41,439 nucleotides of DNA. It comes from Oligoflexia bacterium (lineage in GTDB: Bacteria > Bdellovibrionota > Bacteriovoracia > Bacteriovoracales > Bacteriovoracaceae). Where the stretch lies: contig JADGAN010000044.1 in assembly GCA_015231955.1 (NCBI GenBank), positions 1-41,439 on the forward strand, read 5' to 3'. The notes beneath the pieces are model-generated. The model worked only from the letters and a program-made list of their open reading frames with translations, searched no databases and was not told the DNA's origin. Made by a program: the position numbers and the translations under genes. Shown piece by piece: positions 28,385 through 38,168 of this stretch (its first letter is position 1; each line of letters opens with the position of its first letter).

Positions 28385-31300
28385 CGGATTCAAGCTTAAT
28401 TATTAGTATTGGCGCTAAGGCCGACGACTTCACCAAAGCTTTGAAAATTGTAGAAAGCGAAACAACTAAATTAAAAGATCATCTCAAAAATGTTGCCGCA
28501 GCGTCTGCCACTGCATTTGTGGCCCTTGGTGCTGGGATTGGCGCTGCTGTTAATCAGTTTGCAGAATTTGATAACAAGATGATGGCCGTGAAGACATTGC
28601 TAAATGACTCTTCGTTCGCGACGCAATCTCTTGGTGCAGGTTTTGCTGGAATGAAAAAGGATATTTTAGAAGTTGCAAGTGCTGTCCCGGTTGGAATTGG
28701 TGGCCTGTCAAAAGCTCTCTTTGATACTGTATCTGCCGGCATTTCTGCAAGTGATTCTGTAAAAATGGTAGAAAATGCATCTAAATTGGCGGTTGCTGGA
28801 ATTACCGATGTTGCTATTGCTACAGATGGGATGACTAGTGCTCTAAATGCTTATGGAATAAGCGCAGATAAATCTGAGGTTATAGCATCTAAGTTCTTTA
28901 CAGCACAAGTAAAGGGCAAAACAACAGTTGAAGAGTTGGCCAGAAATTTCGGTCAAGTTGGAGCGACGGCATCAGAAATGGGTGTAAGTCTCGATGAGGT
29001 TCTGTCGTCGGTTGCAGCAATGACATTGGGAGGGACGAGAACGGCCGAAGCATTTACGTCGCTCAAAGCTGTTTTGTCAAACGTGGCCAAACCAACTAAG
29101 GATGCTGCCGAGGAAGCTGCAAGGCTTGGTGTAGCGTTTGATATGCAAGCATTGAAGGCCAAAGGGTTATCAGGATTTATTGAGGATTTAACAACAGCAC
29201 ATGGATTTAATGCTCAGTCGGTTGCAAAATTATTCGGCAGTGTTGAGGCCATGAATATGATCTTTTCGCTTACTGGAAAGCAATCTCAAGCTTTTAAAGA
29301 TTCATTGGCCCAATTAAGAGACGAACAGGGCAACTTAATAACGTATCAAAGGGCCTACACTGAACAATCAGCAGATCTGAGTAATCAAATGGTCATTTTG
29401 AAAAATAACATATCGGTACTAGCGATACAAATAGGAGAATTTTACTCTCCGGCCGTAACAAAAGCTCTTTCTCTTACCAATGATCTTGTCGAGTTTTTTA
29501 AAAAACATGATGATTTAAGGGACTTTATTGCAGGCCTTGCAGGGATTGCAGTTGTGCTTTCTAGTGTTGCTGCAACTGCCGCAACGGCCTCTTTTGCTTT
29601 CTTGAAAATGCGAGAGATATTTATTGCAACTACGGCGGTCATGAAATCGATGCAACTTGGGATGATGGCCTTGGCCGGATCAAGTGGGATTGGTCTTGTT
29701 TTGATTGGTTTATCTGTTTTATTTGCTTATGGTGATGAATTGCCTTTCTTAGAAGGAAAATTTTCTAGGTTCACAACAAAAACTTCCAATGATTTCAAAA
29801 AACTAGGAGAAGTTATTTTTGGAGTTGTATTTTCAGACGAGAACAGCATTCTTCACTCTTTGGCCGCTCTTAGTCGGATGACGATAGGTTTTTTAATGTC
29901 CGATACTTATAATATGTCGGCGGGACTAGAAGATTTAAAAAAAGCTTTGAATATTCAAGTTGAAGAAGAGAAAAAGATAATAGAAAAATCAAATAAAGAA
30001 AAAAAAGAAGCAAGTGAAGCACTTGCTGATGCAGAGATCGAAAACTTCCAGAGGAAAGAGATCGCTCTAAGAGAATTATCAAAAATGTCAGAATCTGAGA
30101 GAAATTTGGTTAATCAAGTATTCATTGAGGGAGAAGCAAAAAAAGTAAAAACGATTATCGATATTGAAAAGCAAGCGGCCGAAGAGAAATTAAAAGAACT
30201 AATCGACAACCAAAATGCACTATTGTTGAGTCAACAAAAGCACGGTCAAGCATCTATAGAATTAACAAGAATAATGGGGGACTTAACAAAAGAAGAACAG
30301 CGTTTAATAGACGATAGCGCCAAGGTCGATGCAATAGAGCGTATAAAAGTTAGGGAAGATGTCGAGAGACAAGCCGCGGTCAATAAACTAAACCAAATGG
30401 CAGAGGATGCAACACTAGTAGAAATGGCCCAGCTAGAGCATGGGCAAGCATTAGCAGAAGTTACTAAGATTGCAGGGCAAATGGAGCTAGACGAACAACA
30501 GTATGTCACTGAAAAAATGAAGGCCGTAGAAGCAGAAAAATTGCAAAACATTAAAGAGAGAAAACAAAAGTACATTGCAGAGGAGTTTGGCGAGCAAATA
30601 CAAGCGTTTAAAGCGCTAGAAGAGCTACAGGTAAAGCATAAGGATACCTATGCAAATTTAATGAAAATCAAAGCTGAGATGGAGCTGGCAGGGATGAAAA
30701 ATATCAATGACAAGGTATTAGCTTTAGCAGCAAGTAAAATAGAATCTCACACACAGATGGAAGCAGATGCAACCGCGAAAGAGATCGCTACAAGGGCCAA
30801 TGCAGACGCAAAATTTGAAATGGATGCAAAAAAACATGGGAAGGCGATCGCTACCATTAATAAAGTTACCAATGCAGAGTTGTTTAAAGAGACTCAAAAC
30901 CAACTCAAGATGTTTTCAGAGATGCAAAACTCACATAACAGCACGCTGAGAACAATAGGGAAGGCTGCGGCCATCACCGAGATTATAATCAGCACAGAAC
31001 AGGCCATGATGAGTGCATTTATGTGGGGGTGTAAAGTTGCCCCGCCACCAATTGGGGCCGCTATAGGGACAGCAGCGGCCGCTACAGCAGCTATCTGGGG
31101 AGCAGAGAGGGTTAACAAAGTAAGAGCAGCGCAAAAAGGTGCTTTTGTAACCGAAGGAGTAGAGGGTATTGATTCGGTTCCCTTCTTGCTAAGTAAATAT
31201 GAAATGGTCGTTCCTCGACAAAACTATGATGAGCATATTAATGCGATTGTAAATCAAAGGTTAAACCGCTCGGCACTGGAAGGAAGACTTGATAACGGCC

Positions 31301-31422
31301 ATGCTTCTGAAACAAATAATCGGGTTAGCGTAGAGATAAATTTAGGAGAAAAGGCCAGTCGGTTAATCGCCGCAAACATAGCAGAAGGCCGTGCACTAGG
31401 CCTGGTTGGGGATATATTTTGA
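28381..31422 (+). CDS. Tail tape measure protein
   Basis: A 1013-residue protein. Residues about 60-270 form the TP901-type tape-measure core (GFAGMKKDILEVASAVPVG, AYGISADKSEVIASKFFTAQ, NFGQVGATASEMGVSLDEVL, LGGTRTAEAFTSLKAVLSN). Hydrophobic segments lie near residues 375-400 and 420-450. Residues about 540-870 are a charged coiled coil with imperfect repeats around HGQA/HGKA. The end AFVTEGVEGIDSVPFLLSKY with EMVVPR is the common tape-measure terminus. At about 0.15 nm per residue the tail should be near 150 nm. The GTG start has AAAGGAG eight bases upstream and overlaps the chaperone stop. Confidence 0.92.
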   Translation: MTDSSLIISIGAKADDFTKALKIVESETTKLKDHLKNVAAASATAFVALGAGIGAAVNQFAEFDNKMMAVKTLLNDSSFATQSLGAGFAGMKKDILEVASAVPVGIGGLSKALFDTVSAGISASDSVKMVENASKLAVAGITDVAIATDGMTSALNAYGISADKSEVIASKFFTAQVKGKTTVEELARNFGQVGATASEMGVSLDEVLSSVAAMTLGGTRTAEAFTSLKAVLSNVAKPTKDAAEEAARLGVAFDMQALKAKGLSGFIEDLTTAHGFNAQSVAKLFGSVEAMNMIFSLTGKQSQAFKDSLAQLRDEQGNLITYQRAYTEQSADLSNQMVILKNNISVLAIQIGEFYSPAVTKALSLTNDLVEFFKKHDDLRDFIAGLAGIAVVLSSVAATAATASFAFLKMREIFIATTAVMKSMQLGMMALAGSSGIGLVLIGLSVLFAYGDELPFLEGKFSRFTTKTSNDFKKLGEVIFGVVFSDENSILHSLAALSRMTIGFLMSDTYNMSAGLEDLKKALNIQVEEEKKIIEKSNKEKKEASEALADAEIENFQRKEIALRELSKMSESERNLVNQVFIEGEAKKVKTIIDIEKQAAEEKLKELIDNQNALLLSQQKHGQASIELTRIMGDLTKEEQRLIDDSAKVDAIERIKVREDVERQAAVNKLNQMAEDATLVEMAQLEHGQALAEVTKIAGQMELDEQQYVTEKMKAVEAEKLQNIKERKQKYIAEEFGEQIQAFKALEELQVKHKDTYANLMKIKAEMELAGMKNINDKVLALAASKIESHTQMEADATAKEIATRANADAKFEMDAKKHGKAIATINKVTNAELFKETQNQLKMFSEMQNSHNSTLRTIGKAAAITEIIISTEQAMMSAFMWGCKVAPPPIGAAIGTAAAATAAIWGAERVNKVRAAQKGAFVTEGVEGIDSVPFLLSKYEMVVPRQNYDEHINAIVNQRLNRSALEGRLDNGHASETNNRVSVEINLGEKASRLIAANIAEGRALGLVGDIF

Positions 31423-32219
31423 GTGGTGTAAAATTTTTTAAATGCATTGAAAATTTAGAAATAGAATTTGATGGAACATCGAATGCAAGCTTAGTTGCTT
31501 CTGTTCTTGATTACGACAAGAAGAAATACTGGAGATCCATTGGATCAACAGATGCAAAAGAAGAGGCCATTACTCTTGCATTAAAAAACGAGGCCGAATT
31601 AGATACCATTCTTATTATTGGGCATAATTTAAAGAATTTTTCAATTTTAATACATCTAAGTAATGGTTCTATTGTAGATACCTTCCAATCTTTTAACGAT
31701 GTGGTTTGTGGTAATTCCATTTCAAGCAATAGCATTGCGACTAGTTACTTTAAGTTCAAACCTCAATCCGTCTCTAAGATAGAAATTAAAATGCTAAACA
31801 CTTTTACAGAGGATAAAGAAAAAAAAATTGAAAGGATTGTGCTTACTAAAGAGGTAGGGCAGTTAAAAGGCTTCCCCTCGCTTGATACAGAGATCAACGA
31901 AAGCTTTACAAAGTATCGGTTACTCTCCGGAAAGTACAAAGTATTTAAAAAAGATGAAGTATTTAGTGCAAGTATTATTTTCAAGAACTACCCAATTTTT
32001 GAAGATATTGAGTTGATGTATTCTCTAGCTAGTGAGTCGTTTTTTATCTGGCCTTGCGGGGGCAAAATTGGAAGTGACTATTTTAAATGTAATATTCGTT
32101 CGTATCGGCCGGAGGATCTATACAAAGTCTCCATCAGTGACAATGTCCAAGAAAGTTTTGATAAGAATATTTACACGAGTAATGTCAATCTGGTTGTGAA
32201 AGTTGTGGAAACGATATGA
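31419..32219 (+). CDS. Distal tail-like protein
   Basis: A 266-residue protein in the distal-tail (Dit) position after the tape measure. It is beta-rich with a jelly-roll-like N-terminal half (LDTILIIGHNLKNFSILIHL) and a second half with strands and YRLLSGKYKVF. Family motifs are not clear. The TTG start overlaps the tape-measure stop (TTGA) and has a GGGG at the right distance. Dit proteins form the ring that joins tube and hub. Confidence 0.55.
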   Translation: MSGVKFFKCIENLEIEFDGTSNASLVASVLDYDKKKYWRSIGSTDAKEEAITLALKNEAELDTILIIGHNLKNFSILIHLSNGSIVDTFQSFNDVVCGNSISSNSIATSYFKFKPQSVSKIEIKMLNTFTEDKEKKIERIVLTKEVGQLKGFPSLDTEINESFTKYRLLSGKYKVFKKDEVFSASIIFKNYPIFEDIELMYSLASESFFIWPCGGKIGSDYFKCNIRSYRPEDLYKVSISDNVQESFDKNIYTSNVNLVVKVVETI

Positions 32220-33340
32220 GATTAGATGTTTACATTTCTCCAATCAATGCCAATGGAAAGTATGACTCTGAGGTCGATATTACGAATCATGTCCTAGATA
32301 AAACTAATTTCAAAGTTATAAAATCTCTTGAGGGACAAGATTTTTCTATAGGCAGCAATACCGTAGATGATATCGATATCGTATGCGATAATTCTCAGGG
32401 CCTTTTCAGTGATAACTATTACAAGAGCATATTTAAATATAAGAGAGATTTAAGTAGAGTGAGAGTATCTCTGGACTCTAAAGATATCTTTTTGGGTGTT
32501 CTCGCTGAGGAGTCTTCACGCCAAAATATTTTGCACAACATAGTGAAGTTCAAGATATTATCGATTGATCATGTCTTAAATAAGCTTTTATTTGACCAAA
32601 ACAGCGTTACGCCTGGTGATAGTGTCCTTCATGCTTTGAAAAAAATTTTCACCTCTCATAAAACGAACACAAAAGAGGTGCTATTTGAGATAGATGATAA
32701 TGCCATCATTGATGGTGCTAGATACAAAAGGCCGTATAGACTAAAAGAGATAGTCGATGGACTCTCTTTGCTCTGTAATTTTTGGTATCTAAAAAAAGAT
32801 TTCGGGTATGTTTTTAAGAGCAAAAATGTAAAACAAGACAATGCAAGAGATCTCAGCAAGCATGTTGTCGATATCACAAACTTTAATAGCGGCCTTCATC
32901 GAGTTTTAAATTCTCTTGTTATCAATGGTATTCCAAGCGAGCAGACACCGCAAACAGCTTCCAGTATTAATAGTTTTGGCCTTAAAGGAAAAGTTATCGA
33001 GGCACCTTTCTTTCAAAATGAAGAAAATATAAAGCATTTATCCGCAGAAGTGCTTAAGCTCTATTGCGCCCCTAAAAAAGAGATGCAAGCAAAAGTTCCA
33101 ATTGACACAGGAATAGATATGGAGCTATTAGATCCGGTTTCTATCGATATAGATCGACTCTATTTAAACAATAAAAATGGTATTGTTCCTTATGTGGGTA
33201 CATTTTTGGTAGGTGATCCCTACATGAAGATCCCGGCCTCTTCTAATGATCTTCGCCTGGAGTGTTCCGATTACTATGTGATCGAAATCGAGCATGACAT
33301 TAATCAACTGATTACAACTATGAAATTAAGAGAAATATAA
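32216..33340 (+). CDS. Tail hub/baseplate protein
   Basis: A 374-residue protein. The pattern of an N-terminal VDITNHVL and DFSIGSNTVDDIDIVCDN, and a later CNFWYLKKDFGYVF with the sequence DPVSIDIDRL, is similar to the Tal/gp27-like hub proteins whose beta-barrels form the tail tip. It is coupled to its neighbours by ATGA at both ends, or TAATG downstream. No lytic domain is visible, so it is a structural hub and not a tail lysin. Confidence 0.6.
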   Translation: MRLDVYISPINANGKYDSEVDITNHVLDKTNFKVIKSLEGQDFSIGSNTVDDIDIVCDNSQGLFSDNYYKSIFKYKRDLSRVRVSLDSKDIFLGVLAEESSRQNILHNIVKFKILSIDHVLNKLLFDQNSVTPGDSVLHALKKIFTSHKTNTKEVLFEIDDNAIIDGARYKRPYRLKEIVDGLSLLCNFWYLKKDFGYVFKSKNVKQDNARDLSKHVVDITNFNSGLHRVLNSLVINGIPSEQTPQTASSINSFGLKGKVIEAPFFQNEENIKHLSAEVLKLYCAPKKEMQAKVPIDTGIDMELLDPVSIDIDRLYLNNKNGIVPYVGTFLVGDPYMKIPASSNDLRLECSDYYVIEIEHDINQLITTMKLREI

Positions 33341-35130
33341 TGAGTATCAATAAATTAGATTTCATCAAGGAAAATACAACTGTTAAAGCAGATTACTGGA
33401 ATCAAATTATATTTTCACTCTTAAATGATATCGTTGGCCGAGATTCGGATGGACGGCCAAAGAAAGGGGGGAATTTAGGCAACGATGAGTTTCCCTTTGG
33501 GGAAATCTGGTGTGATCGCATTATAGTCCATGGAAAACCGCTAGAACAAAGTGCAAGTATCTATTCCAAGCAAAGCATCTTTTCTGGGAAAACATCGGAC
33601 AAGTCGAGCAAGGCCTGTTTTTTGGATCTTGATCAAAATAAGATCATTTTACGGGGGAAAGATACTCCCTTTGTTTACTCCGTAAATGGATTGCAGGCCG
33701 TAAAAATAACAGAGGACATTGCTCTTACGGTAAATTACAAGATACCGGAGCAAGAAATAAAACAACGAACAGCGTACATAGACAATATCTATTATTTTGA
33801 GGCGCCGTGGACTACCAAGGAAACCTCTTTTAATATCAGCGGCGATGAATCGTATTTGAAAACGCTTGTTGGTAAAACCGTATCTGCAAAAATAGATAAA
33901 AATAACGGAACCCATGAAATCATTACGGCAACGCTCTCTTTTGTCGAGAAGAAATTTTTATTAGAAAATATAAGAAGGAGCGACATTGGTAATACTCCTC
34001 CTGTACGACTAAAAGATAAAGACAAAGTGACAATACTCTCGACTGCTTGGGTATTTGTGGATGTTAGCAAAAATATCATCATTAACTTTAATAATCCGAT
34101 TTATACAACAAAAAATCCTGGCCTTACCGGAGTTTACTGGTTTGATCTAAATCATTCAGAGTGGTACATAGAGAATGAGAAAAAAGAGGTCACGCTTATA
34201 GGCCATGTTGTATTCGATTTCTCTGGTAGCGTCGGCATTAAATCCGCTGATTTCACCAAGAAATATTCAAAAGAAAATTATATAAAATTAAAGCTCAGGG
34301 ATGAAAGTTTAGTTCAAGATGAAGAAAGCACCTATGCCTCTGTCTACGGTGAACCTACCACGATAAAAGAGATCGATGTTGATATAAAGAGCATACCCCA
34401 TAACTCATCGGCGTACATCTACCTAGATGATCGTTCAAAAGCGTTTTTATTAGATGTTCCACCGGTTCTTAATAAACAACTTAACGGATACTATCACTAC
34501 AAGGAGTCATGGAGAGCATTAGGCCTACTCTACCATTTTCACTCTGATCAGGCCGATGAAATTCTAATAAGCAATTACATCGATTCCGATGATGAGTATT
34601 GTTTTGTTTACCACGATATCAGCTCAACAGTTGACTTTAAAAAATTGCGATCTGATTTTTTGTTGACTAAACTGGGAGCAAAATTCGTAAAAGATGAAAC
34701 CTCCACGGCAACCAATGAAGACGATAAATACAAGCTTAAAGAAGCATTCACCTTTCGGAGACCACTAAACACAATTGTTTCTCCTTCCAAATTTTGCTCG
34801 ATCAAAGGAGATGAAATCCTCATTCTCCCAGGAAAATATTTAATAAAAGCGTCTGTGGCCATTGATCCACTCATTAAAACATCGAGTATCAATCTTCAAA
34901 GCAAAACAGTTGATATCAGAAGCACTGGGATGCCCCTCATTGGGATGTTATCCCTTGGGAATGAAGCAAGAGTGAGCGGTATAATCACAGTAAAGCAAGT
35001 CACCTCTATTTGGCTTGATCATCAAATAGGAAATGCAACAATGCAGGCATCGGCCTTTCCTGATATCGATATTCCAGGAACATCTAAGTTGAGAATGACA
35101 ACCATTGAAATAAAAAAACTAGGGAGATGA
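33340..35130 (+). CDS. Tail fibre/receptor-binding protein
   Basis: A 596-residue protein. Near residue 40-65, GGNLGNDEFPFGEIWCDRII followed by VHG is the 'layered' motif that starts many fibre shafts (N-L-G-x-x-x-F-P-F-x-x-I-W). The rest is a beta-rich body with many short repeats of turn and strand, and it ends in a helical-free domain. It should bind the host surface. No separate fibre chaperone gene is seen. It is coupled to the hub gene by TAATG and to the ankyrin gene by ATGA. Confidence 0.65.
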   Translation: MSINKLDFIKENTTVKADYWNQIIFSLLNDIVGRDSDGRPKKGGNLGNDEFPFGEIWCDRIIVHGKPLEQSASIYSKQSIFSGKTSDKSSKACFLDLDQNKIILRGKDTPFVYSVNGLQAVKITEDIALTVNYKIPEQEIKQRTAYIDNIYYFEAPWTTKETSFNISGDESYLKTLVGKTVSAKIDKNNGTHEIITATLSFVEKKFLLENIRRSDIGNTPPVRLKDKDKVTILSTAWVFVDVSKNIIINFNNPIYTTKNPGLTGVYWFDLNHSEWYIENEKKEVTLIGHVVFDFSGSVGIKSADFTKKYSKENYIKLKLRDESLVQDEESTYASVYGEPTTIKEIDVDIKSIPHNSSAYIYLDDRSKAFLLDVPPVLNKQLNGYYHYKESWRALGLLYHFHSDQADEILISNYIDSDDEYCFVYHDISSTVDFKKLRSDFLLTKLGAKFVKDETSTATNEDDKYKLKEAFTFRRPLNTIVSPSKFCSIKGDEILILPGKYLIKASVAIDPLIKTSSINLQSKTVDIRSTGMPLIGMLSLGNEARVSGIITVKQVTSIWLDHQIGNATMQASAFPDIDIPGTSKLRMTTIEIKKLGR

Positions 35131-37883
35131 ATTCCATGCGCCTGAATTTAACGAATGAAGAGATTATCCAGAATGCACAAGCATTTATATACAAATTCAG
35201 AACATACTGCTACCAAACTGGAGGGACAAATACATTCGAGAAATTCTATACATTTTGTACGAAAGAGGAAAAGAATTTATTTGAAGACTCATTTCACTAT
35301 TTTAAGATAAGAGACAATAACGATCCCAATGGTGTCCATTTTTTTAAACAAGAAATTCGAAGCGATTGGATGAATCCAGGTGATACCGAGGTCAATTATA
35401 TCGAAATAAGGCCTGGCGAGTTTAACGTTCCCCTTATGCACTTTATATCTAGACATTTATCTGGAAGTGATATTTACTTTAAAAAATGCATCGAATTAAT
35501 TTTACATAATACGCGATGGTCAGTATATGGAAAAGGACTTCTCAGAGAAACGTTTTATGTGGCCATGTATGACATCATAAGAAACCTTTTCATTGAAAGT
35601 AGTTTGAAGTTGCTTTCTTATATCCGTGAATACATTACAGCAAACATCAACAACGAAAGAATGCATGATCTAAAAAAAGAGGTGGCATCGATAGTATTTG
35701 ATTCCTTAGAGATGCAAGAAGCATATTTAATTTCCCCAGCGAGAATTACGACAATCACGAGTAAAGAAAATATAGTGAAATTGTTTAATATTCTTCTTTC
35801 TTTTAAAGATACCTCTCCAACAAGAGATTCTTCTTTTTGCATTAACTTTGGCAATAGTACCAGTAGTGACTCTCTACTTAGCGAAGTAACAAGACAATCT
35901 TTTGATTTTTTTCTTGATGTTGCAGACCTAAATGGTAGTGAGAGCGATTGCAGATGGTTTTGCGATGCTATTACAAAAACTGGTCTCACCAGCAATTATC
36001 TTCCGTCAAAAATCAATTTTAGCAAGATAAATACAATTGCTTTTACTGCTATTTTCAATCGAACTCTACAATTTACCATTAAAAATGCGGCATATTTAAA
36101 GAAGTATGCATTGGAGTTAATGTTTACACTTGGTGAGTTCACTAATTATCCAGAAGGAACTTCCCCTAAAACTTTTTTCAATTCATTCCCTCTTATTATG
36201 GCCGACCTCAATTTGGCCGATGAAGTTCTCTGTCCAAGAGAGAGATTAAAAGCACTGAGTGATATTTTTAAAGTATATTTCATTGATAATTATATAGAAA
36301 ATGCGCGTGCCATTGATAATGTTTTTATAAAAAAATACCTAGGAGCTGTGACATACGATGAGTCATTTTGCCCTTTGGCCAAAACAGCAATAGCAAAATT
36401 TAAAACAGGTATCAATGGGGAATTTTCATTAGACAATAAAAACATTTTAAGAAACATCAAGCACATCATCCAATCGTATTCGGATTTAAGCAATGTTTCT
36501 TCTAGTCTTTTGCGCTGTCTAGTGGATGTCTATGTGGGTTTTTATGCAAACAATAAAAATAGCGACCTAGTTTTTTATCAAGAGTTTGCTCCTTTGGATT
36601 TAATGTTGAAGGCCCTCAATAAAGATCTTTCGATAACAGATGGAGATGTAATCAATCCCCAAAGAAAATACATTTATCTCGACAAAGATTCTAGGTTTAC
36701 TGTCTTATCGGGGCAGCCTATGCTTACGCAACTGCTTTCATCCTTAAACGAAAGCACGACTGCGGATGAGATCAAAAACATTAATAAAATAGTTATGCTC
36801 TTCTTGGAAAAGGGTTTTAGTATAAATGATTGCCTCTACTCATCGCCAGAAGCGGCAACAAATATAAATCTTTTTCACCAGCTTTTACTTGTTGTTAAGT
36901 ACCACAATGCTGCAAAACTTGCTGTAACTACAGTAAAAAAAATAATCGAAGAAAATCCAAACATAGAATTGATTTCCAACGAAAACCCGATTGATATTGT
37001 AATAAAAGAAGTATCGGAAGAAATCCCAGAACTACTCCAACTCTTGATTGAAAAAGGCGTGAAAATCTCTTCCTATGCAATCAACTATGTCCTTAGCGAT
37101 CACAATGTAAGCAAAATGCCTGAAGAGGTGGTTGCAACGTGTTTTTTAAAGTTCAAAATTCTCGCAAAAAATATTGATAACTTAAACATAAACACAGAAG
37201 AACATTTGAGCTACACTCCCTTGCGTTTGGCCTCGGTCTATCTTCATTACTTTGCCGCTTATTCTCGGTTTGAAATCATTGGGAAAATCGACATATTGGG
37301 TTTTATGCGCTGGATGATCGATCAAAATAATATCATAGTAAACGACAGCTATGTCGATAAACAGCCGTATTCATGGTATCTGATCGATTCAATTACGGAG
37401 ACAAATAAATACAACACATCTATCATCGACTTAATATCCATCATGATCGATAAAAAACTTGATTGCAATGTGGTTTTTGAAAAGAGCAGTCTCCTTCTTA
37501 AGTTAATAGATGTCCTCCTTATTCGAGATTTAGTACAGAAGATTTCCCCAGTTATTGCCAAAATAATTACCAATACAAACCTCACACTTAATTATGCAGA
37601 CAAAGACGGCAATACTCCTCTGTTAAATTTATGTAAAAAAAGCAACATTATAGGATTAGATCTTATTAAGCTAATATTGCAGTTTAAAATTAATACAAAC
37701 AAAAAAAACAAAGAGGGAGTGTCACCTTTAAGATTAGCTTTAAATTTTGGCAACCAGGATCTTGTTGAGTTATTACTGCAAAATAATGCGAACCCAGGTG
37801 ATGAGGAAAAGAATCTAATGGGCGCATTAAGAATGCTTGGAGACGCTAAAGAAAATGTTTTTAAAGGAATGCCTCGAACATAA
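35127..37883 (+). CDS. Large ankyrin-repeat protein coupled to the tail operon
   Basis: A 918-residue protein, the largest after the tape measure. The first 600 residues are helical and unrecognised, starting with LTNEEIIQNAQAFIYKFRTY. The C-terminal part shows ankyrin repeats: LLQLLIEKGVKI near residue 635 and, most clearly from about 815, NYADKDGNTPLLNLCKK, LIKLILQFKINTNKKNKEG and SPLRLALNFGNQDLVELLLQ. No signal peptide or membrane segment. Its ATG overlaps the fibre stop (ATGA), so it is made with late genes. It could be a virion protein injected with DNA, a late cytoplasmic factor or an effector for a eukaryotic host of the bacterium. Position favours the first two. Confidence 0.8.
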   Translation: MNSMRLNLTNEEIIQNAQAFIYKFRTYCYQTGGTNTFEKFYTFCTKEEKNLFEDSFHYFKIRDNNDPNGVHFFKQEIRSDWMNPGDTEVNYIEIRPGEFNVPLMHFISRHLSGSDIYFKKCIELILHNTRWSVYGKGLLRETFYVAMYDIIRNLFIESSLKLLSYIREYITANINNERMHDLKKEVASIVFDSLEMQEAYLISPARITTITSKENIVKLFNILLSFKDTSPTRDSSFCINFGNSTSSDSLLSEVTRQSFDFFLDVADLNGSESDCRWFCDAITKTGLTSNYLPSKINFSKINTIAFTAIFNRTLQFTIKNAAYLKKYALELMFTLGEFTNYPEGTSPKTFFNSFPLIMADLNLADEVLCPRERLKALSDIFKVYFIDNYIENARAIDNVFIKKYLGAVTYDESFCPLAKTAIAKFKTGINGEFSLDNKNILRNIKHIIQSYSDLSNVSSSLLRCLVDVYVGFYANNKNSDLVFYQEFAPLDLMLKALNKDLSITDGDVINPQRKYIYLDKDSRFTVLSGQPMLTQLLSSLNESTTADEIKNINKIVMLFLEKGFSINDCLYSSPEAATNINLFHQLLLVVKYHNAAKLAVTTVKKIIEENPNIELISNENPIDIVIKEVSEEIPELLQLLIEKGVKISSYAINYVLSDHNVSKMPEEVVATCFLKFKILAKNIDNLNINTEEHLSYTPLRLASVYLHYFAAYSRFEIIGKIDILGFMRWMIDQNNIIVNDSYVDKQPYSWYLIDSITETNKYNTSIIDLISIMIDKKLDCNVVFEKSSLLLKLIDVLLIRDLVQKISPVIAKIITNTNLTLNYADKDGNTPLLNLCKKSNIIGLDLIKLILQFKINTNKKNKEGVSPLRLALNFGNQDLVELLLQNNANPGDEEKNLMGALRMLGDAKENVFKGMPRT

Positions 37884-37893
37884 AAAAACAACA

Positions 37894-37936
37894 GATAAAA
37901 AAAGTGATCTTCCTTTTCTCTTTCATTTTTTTTATC
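37894..37936 (+). terminator. Possible terminator of the virion operon
   Basis: GATAAAAAAAGTG (37894-37906) pairs with CATTTTTTTTATC (37924-37936), 13 pairs including one G-T, with a 17-base loop. It lies ten bases after the last virion gene. The stem is AT-rich and its T-run is inside the right arm, so it is less convincing than a standard terminator. Confidence 0.4.
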
Positions 37937-37963
37937 TTCATTTTAAAGAAAGTGATTTTATAT

Positions 37964-38160
37964 GAGGGGGGGCTGTAGCCCAAAAGCCTGAAAACCAGCG
38001 AACTTATTTTGGAGTCCTTAGAGGGTGTCGTCCCCCTACATGAGCAGAAAGTCGCTAACTTCCTGGAGATGGGCCCCTAGACGCTTTCTAGGCAATCGTA
38101 CATTCTTTTTTAAAAATCGCAGGAATGTGGCCGCTGATCCAGTAAAGGCGCCATAAAAAC
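37964..38160. other. GC-rich, possibly structured non-coding island
   Basis: About 190 bases clearly richer in GC than the flanks and without an open frame. Pairings seen: GGGC-TGTA-GCCC (37970-37982); AGGGGG near 37965 with CCCCCT near 38032-38037; CCTAG/CTAGG around a seven-base loop (about 38076-38092); AGAAAG (38047-38052) with CTTTCT (38083-38088) as an alternative; and ACATTC/GAATGT (about 38100-38128). It lies between the virion operon and a minus-strand toxin-antitoxin-like pair. It may be a small RNA, a packaging site or a recombination site. It does not fold as a tRNA. Confidence 0.5.
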
Positions 38161-38168
38161 CAACACAC

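Noticed and set aside
26818-31422. Contractile (myovirus) tail
   Set aside because: No sheath-sized gene lies before the tube and no baseplate wedge genes follow, so a long flexible tail is more likely.
37964-38040. tRNA-like acceptor (AGGGGG/CCCCCT) with a D-arm-like GGCT...AGCC
   Set aside because: There is no T-loop TTCRA, no seven-base anticodon loop on a five-pair stem, and no CCA context, so a tRNA is not supported.
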